From positions 1 to 5,376 of the forward strand of contig PKZI01000002.1 of NCBI GenBank assembly GCA_003133005.1: DNA of 5,376 bases, written 5' to 3'. The position numbers and the translations under genes were made by a program. Of the stretch, positions 1 to 5,376 are shown one piece after another. Every line of letters starts with the position of its first letter. The stretch's first letter is position 1. The notes under the pieces are model-generated. The model was not told the origin of the DNA and made no database searches. It saw only the letters and a list, made by a program, of their open reading frames with translations. The stretch comes from Acidimicrobiaceae bacterium. GTDB taxonomy: Bacteria; Actinomycetota; Acidimicrobiia; Acidimicrobiales; RAAP-2.

Positions 1-230
1 GTTTACCCATGCACTCGAAAATTTGGTGAATGACTCCATTCGACCTTTTAGATCGACACCCGAAATGCAAACATCACACTGCGATCTAAATTCGTTAACG
101 CAGCTCTTCAGGTAGAGACGGAATTGCACTAAGCCATCGACATCGTATTTGCCCAGCAACGTAGCAAATTACGCCGAGAGCTGCCGTTCTTAAGTCCCGT
201 TCGCTTGGGAGAGAGACACTTCCGTGTGAC

Positions 231-334
231 ATCTCAACAAAGTAATACGGCAATCTCACAAGGACTTCAGCCCCGGAGATTACATGGAGCGAAAGTCAAT
301 TTTGGAGATTCAATCGTCGCGACGATCTCAACAA
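231..334. repeat. Cluster of five ATCTC/GAGAT pentamers, two within an identical 10-mer
   Basis: ATCTC occurs at 231-235, 253-257 and 325-329, and its complement GAGAT at 276-280 and 305-309. The steps between starts are 22, 23, 29 and 20 bases. The three forward copies share more: ATCTCAACAA at 231-240 and again at 325-334, and ATCTCACAA at 253-261. The two reverse copies both read GGAGATT (275-281 and 304-310). Spacing near two helical turns would fit protein-binding half sites, but alternative hairpins between forward and reverse copies are equally possible. No function is known. Confidence 0.45.
313..326. repeat. Perfect 14-base palindrome, possible weak hairpin after the regulator gene
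   Basis: ATCGTCGCGACGAT is its own reverse complement and lies about 60 bases beyond the response regulator's stop codon. Flanking GAGA and TCTC (305-308 and 326-329) can extend a bulged stem. No run of T follows on the minus strand, so it is not a typical intrinsic terminator. A dyad operator or chance are the alternatives; roughly one such palindrome is expected by chance in about 16 kb of random sequence. Confidence 0.25.
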
Positions 335-386
335 TGTGTACAGACTCAGTCTGCTGGCAGGCATTCCACTTACATCATTCAGCAAA

Positions 387-1091
387 CTATTTGGGCGATT
401 GCGGTTCGAATCGATACCCAACTCCACGCACTGTCGTAATCCAGCGAGGGTGATCAGAGTCCGCTTCAATCTTGGTTCGTATTCGACGAATGTGTTCAGT
501 TACCGTCGCCTCGTTTTGCCACTCGCTCGAAGATTCCCACACGTGATCTAGCAGTTGAGCCCTCGTGTAGACCTGTCGAGGCGAAGACGCAAGAAACGCG
601 AGCAACGCGAACTCTTTTGAAGTGAGATCGAGTAAGTCTCCATTGAGGTGCACCTCGTGGGTGTCGATGTTGATTTGGAGTTCGCCAAAGTGCATGGTTG
701 GTGCATCAATTTCGTGCTGTTTGGGGTTGACCCCCGCTCGGCGAAGCACAGTCTCGATCCGCGCCGTCACTTCACGAAGTGAAAAGGGTTTGACAATATA
801 GTCATCAGCCCCAAGCTTGAGACCCGCAATTCGTTCAGACTCGAGACCGCGGCCAGTGAGAAAGATGACCGGAACATCACTGATCAATCGAAGTTCGCGG
901 AGCACATCACGGCCATCCTCGCTTCCAATCACAATATCCAATAGAACGAGTTGTGGGTCCTGCGCTGCCGTCACGCGTAATGCTGAAGCTGAGTCACCCG
1001 CGTTAACGACCTCGTAACCCTCGCCGACAAGATATTGCGACATGAGTTGAACGAGGTCGGGATCATCATCAACGACCAAAATCTTTACCAT
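387..1091 (-). CDS. OmpR/PhoB-family DNA-binding response regulator
   Basis: This is the output protein of a two-component system: phosphorylation by a sensor histidine kinase changes its binding to promoter DNA in the cytoplasm. At 234 residues it has the normal length for the family. The receiver domain covers about residues 3-115 with every expected key residue: an acidic patch at Asp8/Asp9, the phospho-acceptor Asp52 in LLDIVIG, the switch Thr79 in FLTG, and Lys101 in VKPF. After a linker, about residues 134-230 form a winged helix, including LTSKEFALLAFL and RAQLLDHVW, the recognition-helix region VTEHIRRIRTKIE, and the closing TTVRGVGYRF hairpin. The ATG at 1091 gives the standard MVKILVVDDD beginning. 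GGAAAG lies about 10 bases upstream, a slightly long spacing. A small upstream frame ends across this start codon, so coupling is possible. No kinase lies in the window, so the signal is unknown. It is divergent from the FUSC gene and may regulate it. Confidence 0.95.
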   Translation of the reverse strand: MVKILVVDDDPDLVQLMSQYLVGEGYEVVNAGDSASALRVTAAQDPQLVLLDIVIGSEDGRDVLRELRLISDVPVIFLTGRGLESERIAGLKLGADDYIVKPFSLREVTARIETVLRRAGVNPKQHEIDAPTMHFGELQINIDTHEVHLNGDLLDLTSKEFALLAFLASSPRQVYTRAQLLDHVWESSSEWQNEATVTEHIRRIRTKIEADSDHPRWITTVRGVGYRFEPQSPK

Positions 1092-1198
1092 GTCGAATAC
1101 ACTTTCCGACCAGCGGTCAAGTAGGAATCAACGCGTAACAAAGCTATTCGCGGAGCAAATTTAACTGCCGTCGGTTCATCGAGAAACTCGAGCTTCAT
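1085..1198 (-). CDS. Possible small protein (37 aa) overlapping the regulator start
   Basis: This is an unrecognised short frame beginning MKLEFLDEPTAV and ending RKVYSTW. In its favour, AGGA at 1206-1209 sits seven bases before the ATG, an ideal Shine-Dalgarno, and the TAA stop lies inside ATGGTAA, overlapping the first bases of the response regulator, as in coupled genes. The composition is mixed, with charged and hydrophobic residues, no signal peptide and no clear membrane helix. It is in the same frame as the 94-codon ORF upstream, separated only by one TAG and three codons. It could therefore be a separate leader-like peptide, the tail of a larger gene broken by a nonsense mutation, or chance. 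No function can be assigned. Confidence 0.35.
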   Translation of the reverse strand: MKLEFLDEPTAVKFAPRIALLRVDSYLTAGRKVYSTW

Positions 1199-1207
1199 TA
1201 GCCCATC

Positions 1208-1492
1208 CTAGAGAAAATACTCTTTGCCGTGTGGGCACAAATCTCGAAGTAACTTCGCTACTCCAGAGATAGCCGCGACCATTTGATTTTGCTGAAATGA
1301 CGAGAGGGTGTCCTTTTGGAAAAGCGTCGGCGAGCGAATTTTCAGTCGAGTGCGCTTGCGAACCTCGCGATGTTCCCATCTCTTGTCATTCACGACGAAT
1401 GAACGCACATGGGGGAAATCAACTTCCGCGTCGATAGCGACCAACGAGGAGCGAGCGTAACCGTCTTCATACTTCCCCTCCCTCTTGATCAC
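1208..1492 (-). CDS. Possible hypothetical protein (94 aa) or remnant of a broken gene
   Basis: This is an unrecognised open frame upstream of the response regulator, on the same strand and with no gene opposite it. It is rich in Arg, Lys and Glu, with a central basic stretch (REVRKRTRLKIR) and a more hydrophobic end (MVAAISGVAKLLRDL), and no motif I know. The first start, GTG at 1492, has no Shine-Dalgarno. A very good one (GGAGG at 1477-1481) instead precedes an ATG at 1470 in a different frame that ends after 26 residues. The frame continues past its TAG at 1208-1210 into the 37-codon ORF, so 1085-1498 is open apart from one stop. An old gene with a frameshift and a nonsense mutation would explain this, as would two small genes or non-coding leader DNA. 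Confidence 0.3.
   Translation of the reverse strand: MIKREGKYEDGYARSSLVAIDAEVDFPHVRSFVVNDKRWEHREVRKRTRLKIRSPTLFQKDTLSSFQQNQMVAAISGVAKLLRDLCPHGKEYFL
1468..1481 (-). promoter_or_regulatory. Strong Shine-Dalgarno and ATG opening a 26-codon frame
   Basis: On the minus strand GGAGG (1477-1481) lies six bases before the ATG at 1468-1470, the best ribosome-binding site in the window. The frame it opens begins MKTVTLAPRW and stops at TGA 1390-1392. A different frame, that of the 94-codon ORF, stays open through the same DNA. Either a short leader peptide is made, or a frameshift has separated a real start from its gene. Confidence 0.35.
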
Positions 1493-1535
1493 GCGAAGCT
1501 AGTAAATCATCCACACAAACGAACTTCCTTCCTCT

Positions 1536-1564
1536 CCAATAATCGTTGACGCAGTATCTGTCAA
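1536..1564 (-). promoter_or_regulatory. Candidate promoter toward the response regulator
   Basis: On the minus strand a perfect TTGACA (1559-1564) is followed after 17 bases by TATTGG (1536-1541), a weak -10 box matching three of six bases. Transcription would run left through the small open frames into the response regulator, giving a leader of about 60 bases before the ATG at 1470. This is pattern matching only. Confidence 0.3.
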
Positions 1565-1565
1565 C
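1545..1565. promoter_or_regulatory. Inverted repeat GTTGAC-N9-GTCAAC, possible operator
   Basis: Two perfect 6-base arms (1545-1550 and 1560-1565) flank a nine-base spacer in the space between the divergent regulator and FUSC genes. The arms coincide with -35-like hexamers on both strands, so a protein bound here would cover both promoters. Whether the symmetry is an operator or just two overlapping -35 boxes cannot be told from sequence. OmpR-family proteins usually bind direct repeats, so the neighbouring regulator is not the obvious ligand. Confidence 0.35.
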
Positions 1566-1574
1566 TGCTTCACT
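1546..1574 (+). promoter_or_regulatory. Candidate promoter for the FUSC gene
   Basis: TTGACG (1546-1551) resembles a -35 box. The best -10 position at 17-base spacing is TTCACT (1569-1574), only three matches to TATAAT. A start near 1581 would give a leader of about 25 bases to the ATG at 1605, with the purine-rich GAGAGCGAGA (1591-1600) as a weak ribosome-binding site. The -35 box is good and the -10 is poor, so an activator may be needed. Confidence 0.25.
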
Positions 1575-1604
1575 AAAGTAAGACCGTGTCGAGAGCGAGA
1601 CTTA

Positions 1605-3746
1605 ATGGCTGAGGGCCTTTCGCCCATCAACTACGTCCGTACCTTTTTCCTAGGTGCCCACTCAACGGCGCTGAAGAAATCACTTAGGGTAGATTTTTCG
1701 CTGCTGAGTCCAATCAGTGGAGCGATCACTGCACTGCCCGTAGCACTCGTGTTCGCAGTTGGACTCGCTTCAGGTTCTGATAGTGGCGCAATCGCTATGG
1801 CGGTCGGTGCAAATTTAATCGCCATTGCATCGTTGGTTGGCGCTCCGCGTCTTTCACTTCGCGTCGCATTACTCGACGCCCTCTTACTCAGCGCTTCGGT
1901 CTTCGTCGGCACGCTCAGTGGTTCTCGCAGTTGGCTTCATCTCGTCCTTCTCATCCCGTGGTGTTTCGCCGCGGGGATGTTGGAAGTCTTCGGACAGACT
2001 TCTGCGATCGTAGGATCACAGGCAGTTGTTGCGTATGTCGTATTAGGTCGTTTTACCGGAAGTACTTTTTTTGCAATTCAATTCTCTCTCTTGGTTGCCC
2101 TCGGTGCAACGGTAGAAGTTCTTGCTCTCGTCTTGCTTCGTCTACCTTCAAGTTTGCGCTTCCAACGAACGCGCCTCGCCCTCTCATTCGACGCTCTTGC
2201 GAAACTTGCAGTGCAAGATCCGTTATCCTCTGCAACAACAACGCTCGCGTTACTTGACGACACAGAGCGAATCCTCGACGCGCCCGCCCTCTTCGGTCGC
2301 ACTGACGTTCGACAATTGAGGGCAGCATTCGATCAAGCAAAGAGACTTCGGCTCGAGATCACTACGCTTGCAGGACTTCGTGTTCGATTGGGTGCATCGA
2401 GTGATGAAGTCTTCTGTCAATGCGTTGATGATGCAATGTCACTGCTCGCGACAATATTGGTTGGACTTGCAGACAGCTTAAAGAGACATTCTGAGATTTC
2501 GCGAGACCACGATCTTCATACTTTCGATGATTTGATTACTTCCATCGAGTTGGTGACAAAAGGCGATGCAATCGCCGATACTCTGGCCGCACAATGTGCA
2601 AATCATCTTCGCGCCGTCGCGGGGCAAGTGCGTGCAGTGGGAAAACTGATTGACGATCTCGGCCAAGAATCTGCAGCGAGGGTGTGGCGATTCACCCTCC
2701 CTGAATTCGTTCGTCCCGACCTGACACGAATTCGAAGCGAGCTTCTCGTACTGAGGGAAAACCTCAACTTGGACTCTTCAGCGTTTCGACACGCGATACG
2801 TCTTGCCGTCGCGGTGCCGGCCGCCGCATTGATCGGTGACGCACTCTCATTGCCTCGGAGTTTTTGGATGACCTTCGCGGTGGTAACTATTTTGAAGCCC
2901 GATTACAACACACTTCTTGACAAAGGTATTGGTCGAATGATTGGCACAATAATCGGCGGAACAGTTGCGTCACTAATTGTCGCGGGTCTTCACCCCAACT
3001 TGTCCTTTCTCGTCGTACTCGTAGCGCTGGCGGCGTGGGTCGCTTACTCTACCTGGTTCACAAGTTTTGCAATTTCATTTGGGTTCATTACGGCTCTCGT
3101 GTTACTCCTGTTAAGCGTCACGGTGACCGATACGTTCTCCACTGCTCTTGACCGCTTACTAGATTTCTCACTCGGTGGCGCCATCGCACTCGTTGCGTAT
3201 CTAGTGTGGCCTACACCTCAACGATCAAATGTGAGAGAGGCGCTCTCGACTCTCTACATCGCCCTTGGCAGTTATCTCGTTATCGTCTTTGACGTCGTCG
3301 AAGACAAGCGAGTGGCCACCGAACGAGTGATTGAGCGTTCGCGCGCGTTACGAGTGGCGTGGTCGAAGGCGGAGACTGCGATTGGTCGAGCGATAAATGA
3401 GCCAAGTCGCTCAAAGGATGAACCGGAAAATATTCGAGGACAACTCGCCGCGACGATGAGAGTCCTTCGGGCGTTACACGCTATTCGGATCGAGGCGGAG
3501 CGCGGAGCCAAAATCGGAGCGTCAATTGAACTTGAGAGTTTCGTCCAAGGCTGCGCTGTCGCCCTCGAGGTCATAGATGAACAACTCAATCTTCGAACGC
3601 AGAGAGAAACCCCTGACCTACGAACCCTCTATCGAGTCGTGGACGCATTCATCAACATCTCTCACGGCCCGATTTCTTTGAGTGTCCACCTCGATGAGTT
3701 AGTCAACGCCCTCGACACCGCAGCTGGACTGGTGCACCCTTCCTAA
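1605..3746 (+). CDS. FUSC/AaeB-like inner-membrane transporter-family protein
   Basis: The protein has the two-bundle layout of the FUSC family (fusaric acid resistance, AaeB aromatic acid efflux, YccS-like proteins), and 713 residues is a usual length. A first bundle of about six membrane helices spans residues 38-178. A soluble, mostly helical region follows (about 180-390). A second bundle spans about 394-536, and a cytoplasmic helical tail runs to the end. The signature lies at the start of the second bundle: FRHAIRLAVAV (394-404), then SFWMTFAVVTILKPDYNT (419-436), then GIGRMIGTIIGG (441-452), the typical W...T...KPD...R..GT.GG pattern of the FUSC domain. The ATG at 1605 is the first plausible start; the frame is open upstream to 1506 without ATG or GTG. 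Characterised relatives export aromatic acids with a periplasmic partner, but no partner gene is visible and the substrate is unknown. It is divergent from the response regulator, which may control it. Confidence 0.88.
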   Translation: MAEGLSPINYVRTFFLGAHSTALKKSLRVDFSLLSPISGAITALPVALVFAVGLASGSDSGAIAMAVGANLIAIASLVGAPRLSLRVALLDALLLSASVFVGTLSGSRSWLHLVLLIPWCFAAGMLEVFGQTSAIVGSQAVVAYVVLGRFTGSTFFAIQFSLLVALGATVEVLALVLLRLPSSLRFQRTRLALSFDALAKLAVQDPLSSATTTLALLDDTERILDAPALFGRTDVRQLRAAFDQAKRLRLEITTLAGLRVRLGASSDEVFCQCVDDAMSLLATILVGLADSLKRHSEISRDHDLHTFDDLITSIELVTKGDAIADTLAAQCANHLRAVAGQVRAVGKLIDDLGQESAARVWRFTLPEFVRPDLTRIRSELLVLRENLNLDSSAFRHAIRLAVAVPAAALIGDALSLPRSFWMTFAVVTILKPDYNTLLDKGIGRMIGTIIGGTVASLIVAGLHPNLSFLVVLVALAAWVAYSTWFTSFAISFGFITALVLLLLSVTVTDTFSTALDRLLDFSLGGAIALVAYLVWPTPQRSNVREALSTLYIALGSYLVIVFDVVEDKRVATERVIERSRALRVAWSKAETAIGRAINEPSRSKDEPENIRGQLAATMRVLRALHAIRIEAERGAKIGASIELESFVQGCAVALEVIDEQLNLRTQRETPDLRTLYRVVDAFINISHGPISLSVHLDELVNALDTAAGLVHPS

Positions 3747-3796
3747 ATCAGATTAGGAGTCGCACGCTCATAAGTGAACGAACCAAGAGAGATCGA
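3747..3796. other. Short gap between converging stop codons
   Basis: Fifty bases separate the FUSC stop (TAA) from the GH130 stop (TAG on the minus strand). I searched for a GC-rich hairpin with a T-run on either strand and found none, so termination here is not of the obvious intrinsic type. Confidence 0.6.
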
Positions 3797-5263
3797 CTAT
3801 GAACTGAGAATCGTCGCCACAAGTTCACCAACGTCGACTGTCGCACAACTTATGTTCTGGTCTGATTCGCCGTAGGGAATGAAAAGCTTTCCTTCGTGCA
3901 ACAGTGAGCCGCACGAGTACACGACGTTCGGTACATATCCTTCTCGCTCGCTCGCCGAAGGTGCGAGAAGTGGTTCGACGAGACTTCCAAGTATCTTTGA
4001 TGGATCGTCCAGGTCGAGCAAGAGCGCGCCCATGCCGTACGCGCGCATTGGTCCAACACCATGGGTCAAGACCAACCAGCCTTCTTCAAGTTCAATGGGC
4101 GAACCGCAATTACCTGTCTGAATAATTTCCCAAGGTTGCACCGGTAACTCCAAAGGAGTTACGTCATGCCAACAACGTAGGTCGTCGGAGAAGGAAATAA
4201 AATTATGCTCACGGTCGTAACGAGATAGAGCAACGTAGCGGTCCCGAATTTTTCTCGGAAAGAAAGCAAGACCCTTGTTTTGCGCCGCCACGCCCACCAA
4301 CGGAGACGATTCGAACCTGACAAAATCATTCGTTTCGAGGAGTTGCTGACAAACGGATCTTCCATCGTACGCAGTGTACGAAGCAACGTATCGAGCTGCG
4401 CCTTCAACTCGCATTTCAACGAACCGAGCGTCTTCCACACCTTGTGATTCAAGGATGGTCGAAGGCCACAGTACGCGTTGACAAACGGAACTAGACGCAT
4501 CGAACGATGAACGATAAAAATTCTCTGCGAAGGAGCGAAGCACGACTGCGTTCTCAGCCACGTTGATTCGAATGTCACTCTGTCCATCTGCCGTTGCAAG
4601 CGCTTGGGCAAGCTCCTCACGCGAGAACTTCTCGGGCAAGCCTTCCAAGATGGTGGTCGAGGTTTCGCCCTCTAGACCTTTGTCACGAAGATGTGCCAGA
4701 TACACATTTCGGTCAAGAGGGATTGGTGACGTCTCGGCGAGCACCGGAAAGTCCCGAGGCGGGTGAATCATAATTCCGCCGCTCGCGTCTATCTCACCGT
4801 CGCGGAAACAAATCGTCGAACGGTGTCCTTCACCAATCGCCCGCAGACTCATGACTACGCGCAAACTGTGCTCAGCGACATTGCTCTGATCTGGGTGCGC
4901 GACCAGACTGGGATTACACACCGCGGCACCCTCGAGCGAATACTCATGCGTGAATGCGGCGCCAAGCAGTTGGTGTCGGTTTGGTGTGATCTCTTCACTT
5001 ACAAAAGCACTAACTCGTTGGGCGTGAAGATCGAAGACGCCTGCGAGATCTTGGTGCCGACTCGAATAGTCATTTTGGATCTCTGCGAGCTCACGGTCGA
5101 CCTCGGTCTCGTCGAGACGCATGACTTCGGCGACGGTGCTGGAAGTACGTGACTCGCTTCCCCCCACGAGTTCCTGGCCGGGTATGAACAACTTGGTGAC
5201 CACGCGCGAAACATCCGGCCGAATGGAAATATCCGTTCGCTTCGCGAGACCTATTTCCTTCAC
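3797..5263 (-). CDS. GH130 family glycoside phosphorylase/hydrolase, probably mannoside-active
   Basis: Family GH130 contains phosphorylases that split beta-mannosides with phosphate to give mannose 1-phosphate, and a minority of beta-mannosidases. This 488-residue protein belongs to the long form, with a helical N-terminal extension before the five-bladed propeller. Visible signatures are AAFTHEYSLEGAAVCNPS (102-119), VMSLRAIGEGH (137-147), GVEDAR (275-280, where Asp278 is the likely proton donor), NKGLAFFPRKI (329-339), GNCGSPI (384-390), LTHGVG (399-404), LLLDLDDPSKILG (414-426) and YVPNVVYSCG (443-452). The lysine-rich NKG/PRKI segment and His401 resemble phosphate-binding positions of known phosphorylases, which favours phosphorolysis, but I cannot align structures here. 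There is no signal peptide, so it is cytoplasmic. The start is GTG at 5263, giving a family-like beginning with IRPDVSRVVTKLFIPG; it overlaps the upstream stop as GTGA, and its ribosome-binding site is weak. The exact substrate is unknown. Confidence 0.9.
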   Translation of the reverse strand: MKEIGLAKRTDISIRPDVSRVVTKLFIPGQELVGGSESRTSSTVAEVMRLDETEVDRELAEIQNDYSSRHQDLAGVFDLHAQRVSAFVSEEITPNRHQLLGAAFTHEYSLEGAAVCNPSLVAHPDQSNVAEHSLRVVMSLRAIGEGHRSTICFRDGEIDASGGIMIHPPRDFPVLAETSPIPLDRNVYLAHLRDKGLEGETSTTILEGLPEKFSREELAQALATADGQSDIRINVAENAVVLRSFAENFYRSSFDASSSVCQRVLWPSTILESQGVEDARFVEMRVEGAARYVASYTAYDGRSVCQQLLETNDFVRFESSPLVGVAAQNKGLAFFPRKIRDRYVALSRYDREHNFISFSDDLRCWHDVTPLELPVQPWEIIQTGNCGSPIELEEGWLVLTHGVGPMRAYGMGALLLDLDDPSKILGSLVEPLLAPSASEREGYVPNVVYSCGSLLHEGKLFIPYGESDQNISCATVDVGELVATILSS

Positions 5264-5376
5264 GGCGCCATCTCGAGAAGTTGCGCACGCTGGAGGGTCG
5301 AAAGTAATGCCAACGTTGACTCAGCGCCTTGGTTCATATTTGGTCCGTTCGCAGTCAATCCGTCGTAGCCACCACC
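5260..5376 (-). CDS. 3' end of an upstream gene, probably a glycosyltransferase (partial)
   Basis: Only the last 38 residues are in the window. They begin GGGYDGLTANGPNMNQGAES, continue TLALLSTLQRAQLLEMAP and end at TGA. The pairing of a GG.YDGL motif with NQGAEST-LALL is, from memory, typical of the C-terminus of long glycosyltransferase-type proteins (GT4-like domain plus a helical toroid-like domain) encoded next to long GH130 enzymes in actinobacteria and other groups. Its stop overlaps the GH130 GTG start by four bases (GTGA), so the two are very likely co-transcribed and translationally coupled. The joint role is probably making or remodelling a mannose-containing glycan. The catalytic part lies outside the window, so the family assignment rests on the tail alone. 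Confidence 0.7.
   Translation of the reverse strand, partial: GGGYDGLTANGPNMNQGAESTLALLSTLQRAQLLEMAP

Larger units (their letters stand above)
1..386. other. Gene-poor stretch downstream of the response regulator
   Basis: I see no convincing gene here. Two short frames are open at the left edge. One is on the minus strand from 168 to the edge (56 codons, with only TTG or GTG starts near 157-159 and 127-129 and no Shine-Dalgarno in front of either). The other is on the plus strand from 2 to a TAG at 113-115 (37 codons). They overlap each other, so at most one is real, and neither matches a family I know. A plus-strand frame starting with TTG at 205 runs to 453 but lies antisense to the regulator's 3' end and looks random. 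The clearest structure is a set of ATCTC/GAGAT repeats and a 14-base palindrome between 231 and 334, listed separately. Confidence 0.5.

Noticed and set aside
402..414. GGTTCGAATCG, resembling a tRNA T-loop
   Set aside because: It lies inside the response regulator and encodes the conserved RFEP end of the winged helix. No acceptor or anticodon stem can be built around it.
205..551. Two overlapping plus-strand open frames (from 205 and 336)
   Set aside because: They run antisense into the regulator's 3' end, start with poor signals, and have low-quality composition rich in Ser, Arg and His.
1176..1379. 67-codon minus-strand frame overlapping the 94-codon ORF
   Set aside because: It has no Shine-Dalgarno and is out of frame with the more extended open frame. 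It could be part of a frameshifted gene but has no independent support.
1471..1601. Minus-strand open frame through the divergent promoter region, containing VDDLLASRDQEGG and stopping across the ATG at 1470
   Set aside because: It has no ATG and only a late GTG start, and it covers the candidate promoters and inverted repeat. It could belong to a decayed gene but is too short to support.
3747..3796. Possible bidirectional terminator between converging genes
   Set aside because: No stable hairpin or T-run could be found on either strand.
4159..4620. 153-codon minus-strand frame inside the GH130 gene
   Set aside because: It is an out-of-frame shadow of GH130 that covers the EDAR and NKG motifs, and has no plausible motif of its own.
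4763..5152. 129-codon plus-strand frame antisense to the GH130 gene
   Set aside because: The GH130 reading on the other strand is conserved and family-like throughout, so this is a shadow frame.
1..5376. Mobile element, phage, toxin-antitoxin or CRISPR signature
   Set aside because: There are no transposase, integrase, repeat-spacer array, terminal inverted repeats or small toxin pair. Base composition looks even across the main genes.

Overview
The window looks like chromosome of a moderate-GC (roughly half G+C by eye) bacterium. An actinobacterium, possibly of the Acidimicrobiia type, is my best guess. The basis is gene content (a long GH130 enzyme coupled to a glycosyltransferase whose C-terminus carries an NQGAEST motif, plus a two-bundle FUSC membrane protein) and codon choice rich in TCG and CGA. 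This is inference; nothing here fixes the taxonomy.

Layout. Positions 1-386 hold no gene I can defend: two short open frames touch the left edge, and there is a cluster of ATCTC/GAGAT repeats. Positions 387-1091 (minus) encode a complete OmpR/PhoB-type response regulator with no sensor kinase in view. Positions 1085-1498 (minus), just upstream of it, form an open frame interrupted by a single TAG. Its last piece is a 37-codon ORF with a good Shine-Dalgarno whose stop overlaps the regulator's start codon. Positions 1499-1604 are a short divergent control region containing GTTGAC-N9-GTCAAC, which can be read as two interlocked -35 boxes. Positions 1605-3746 (plus) encode a 713-residue FUSC/AaeB-like inner-membrane protein. 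Positions 3747-3796 separate two converging stop codons. Positions 3797-5263 (minus) encode a 488-residue GH130 family enzyme. Positions 5260-5376 (minus) are the 3' end of an upstream gene, probably a glycosyltransferase, overlapping the GH130 start by 4 bases.

How they may work together. The right half is a translationally coupled glycosyltransferase/GH130 pair, likely acting on mannose-containing oligosaccharides or glycans. The left half is a divergent regulator/transporter-like pair, so the regulator may control the FUSC gene, its own gene, or both. The two halves converge between 3747 and 3796 and need not be functionally related.

I see no CRISPR array, tRNA, rRNA, insertion sequence or phage gene, and nothing that clearly amounts to an undescribed system. 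The least explained parts are the 1085-1604 upstream region of the regulator and the repeat cluster at 231-334.
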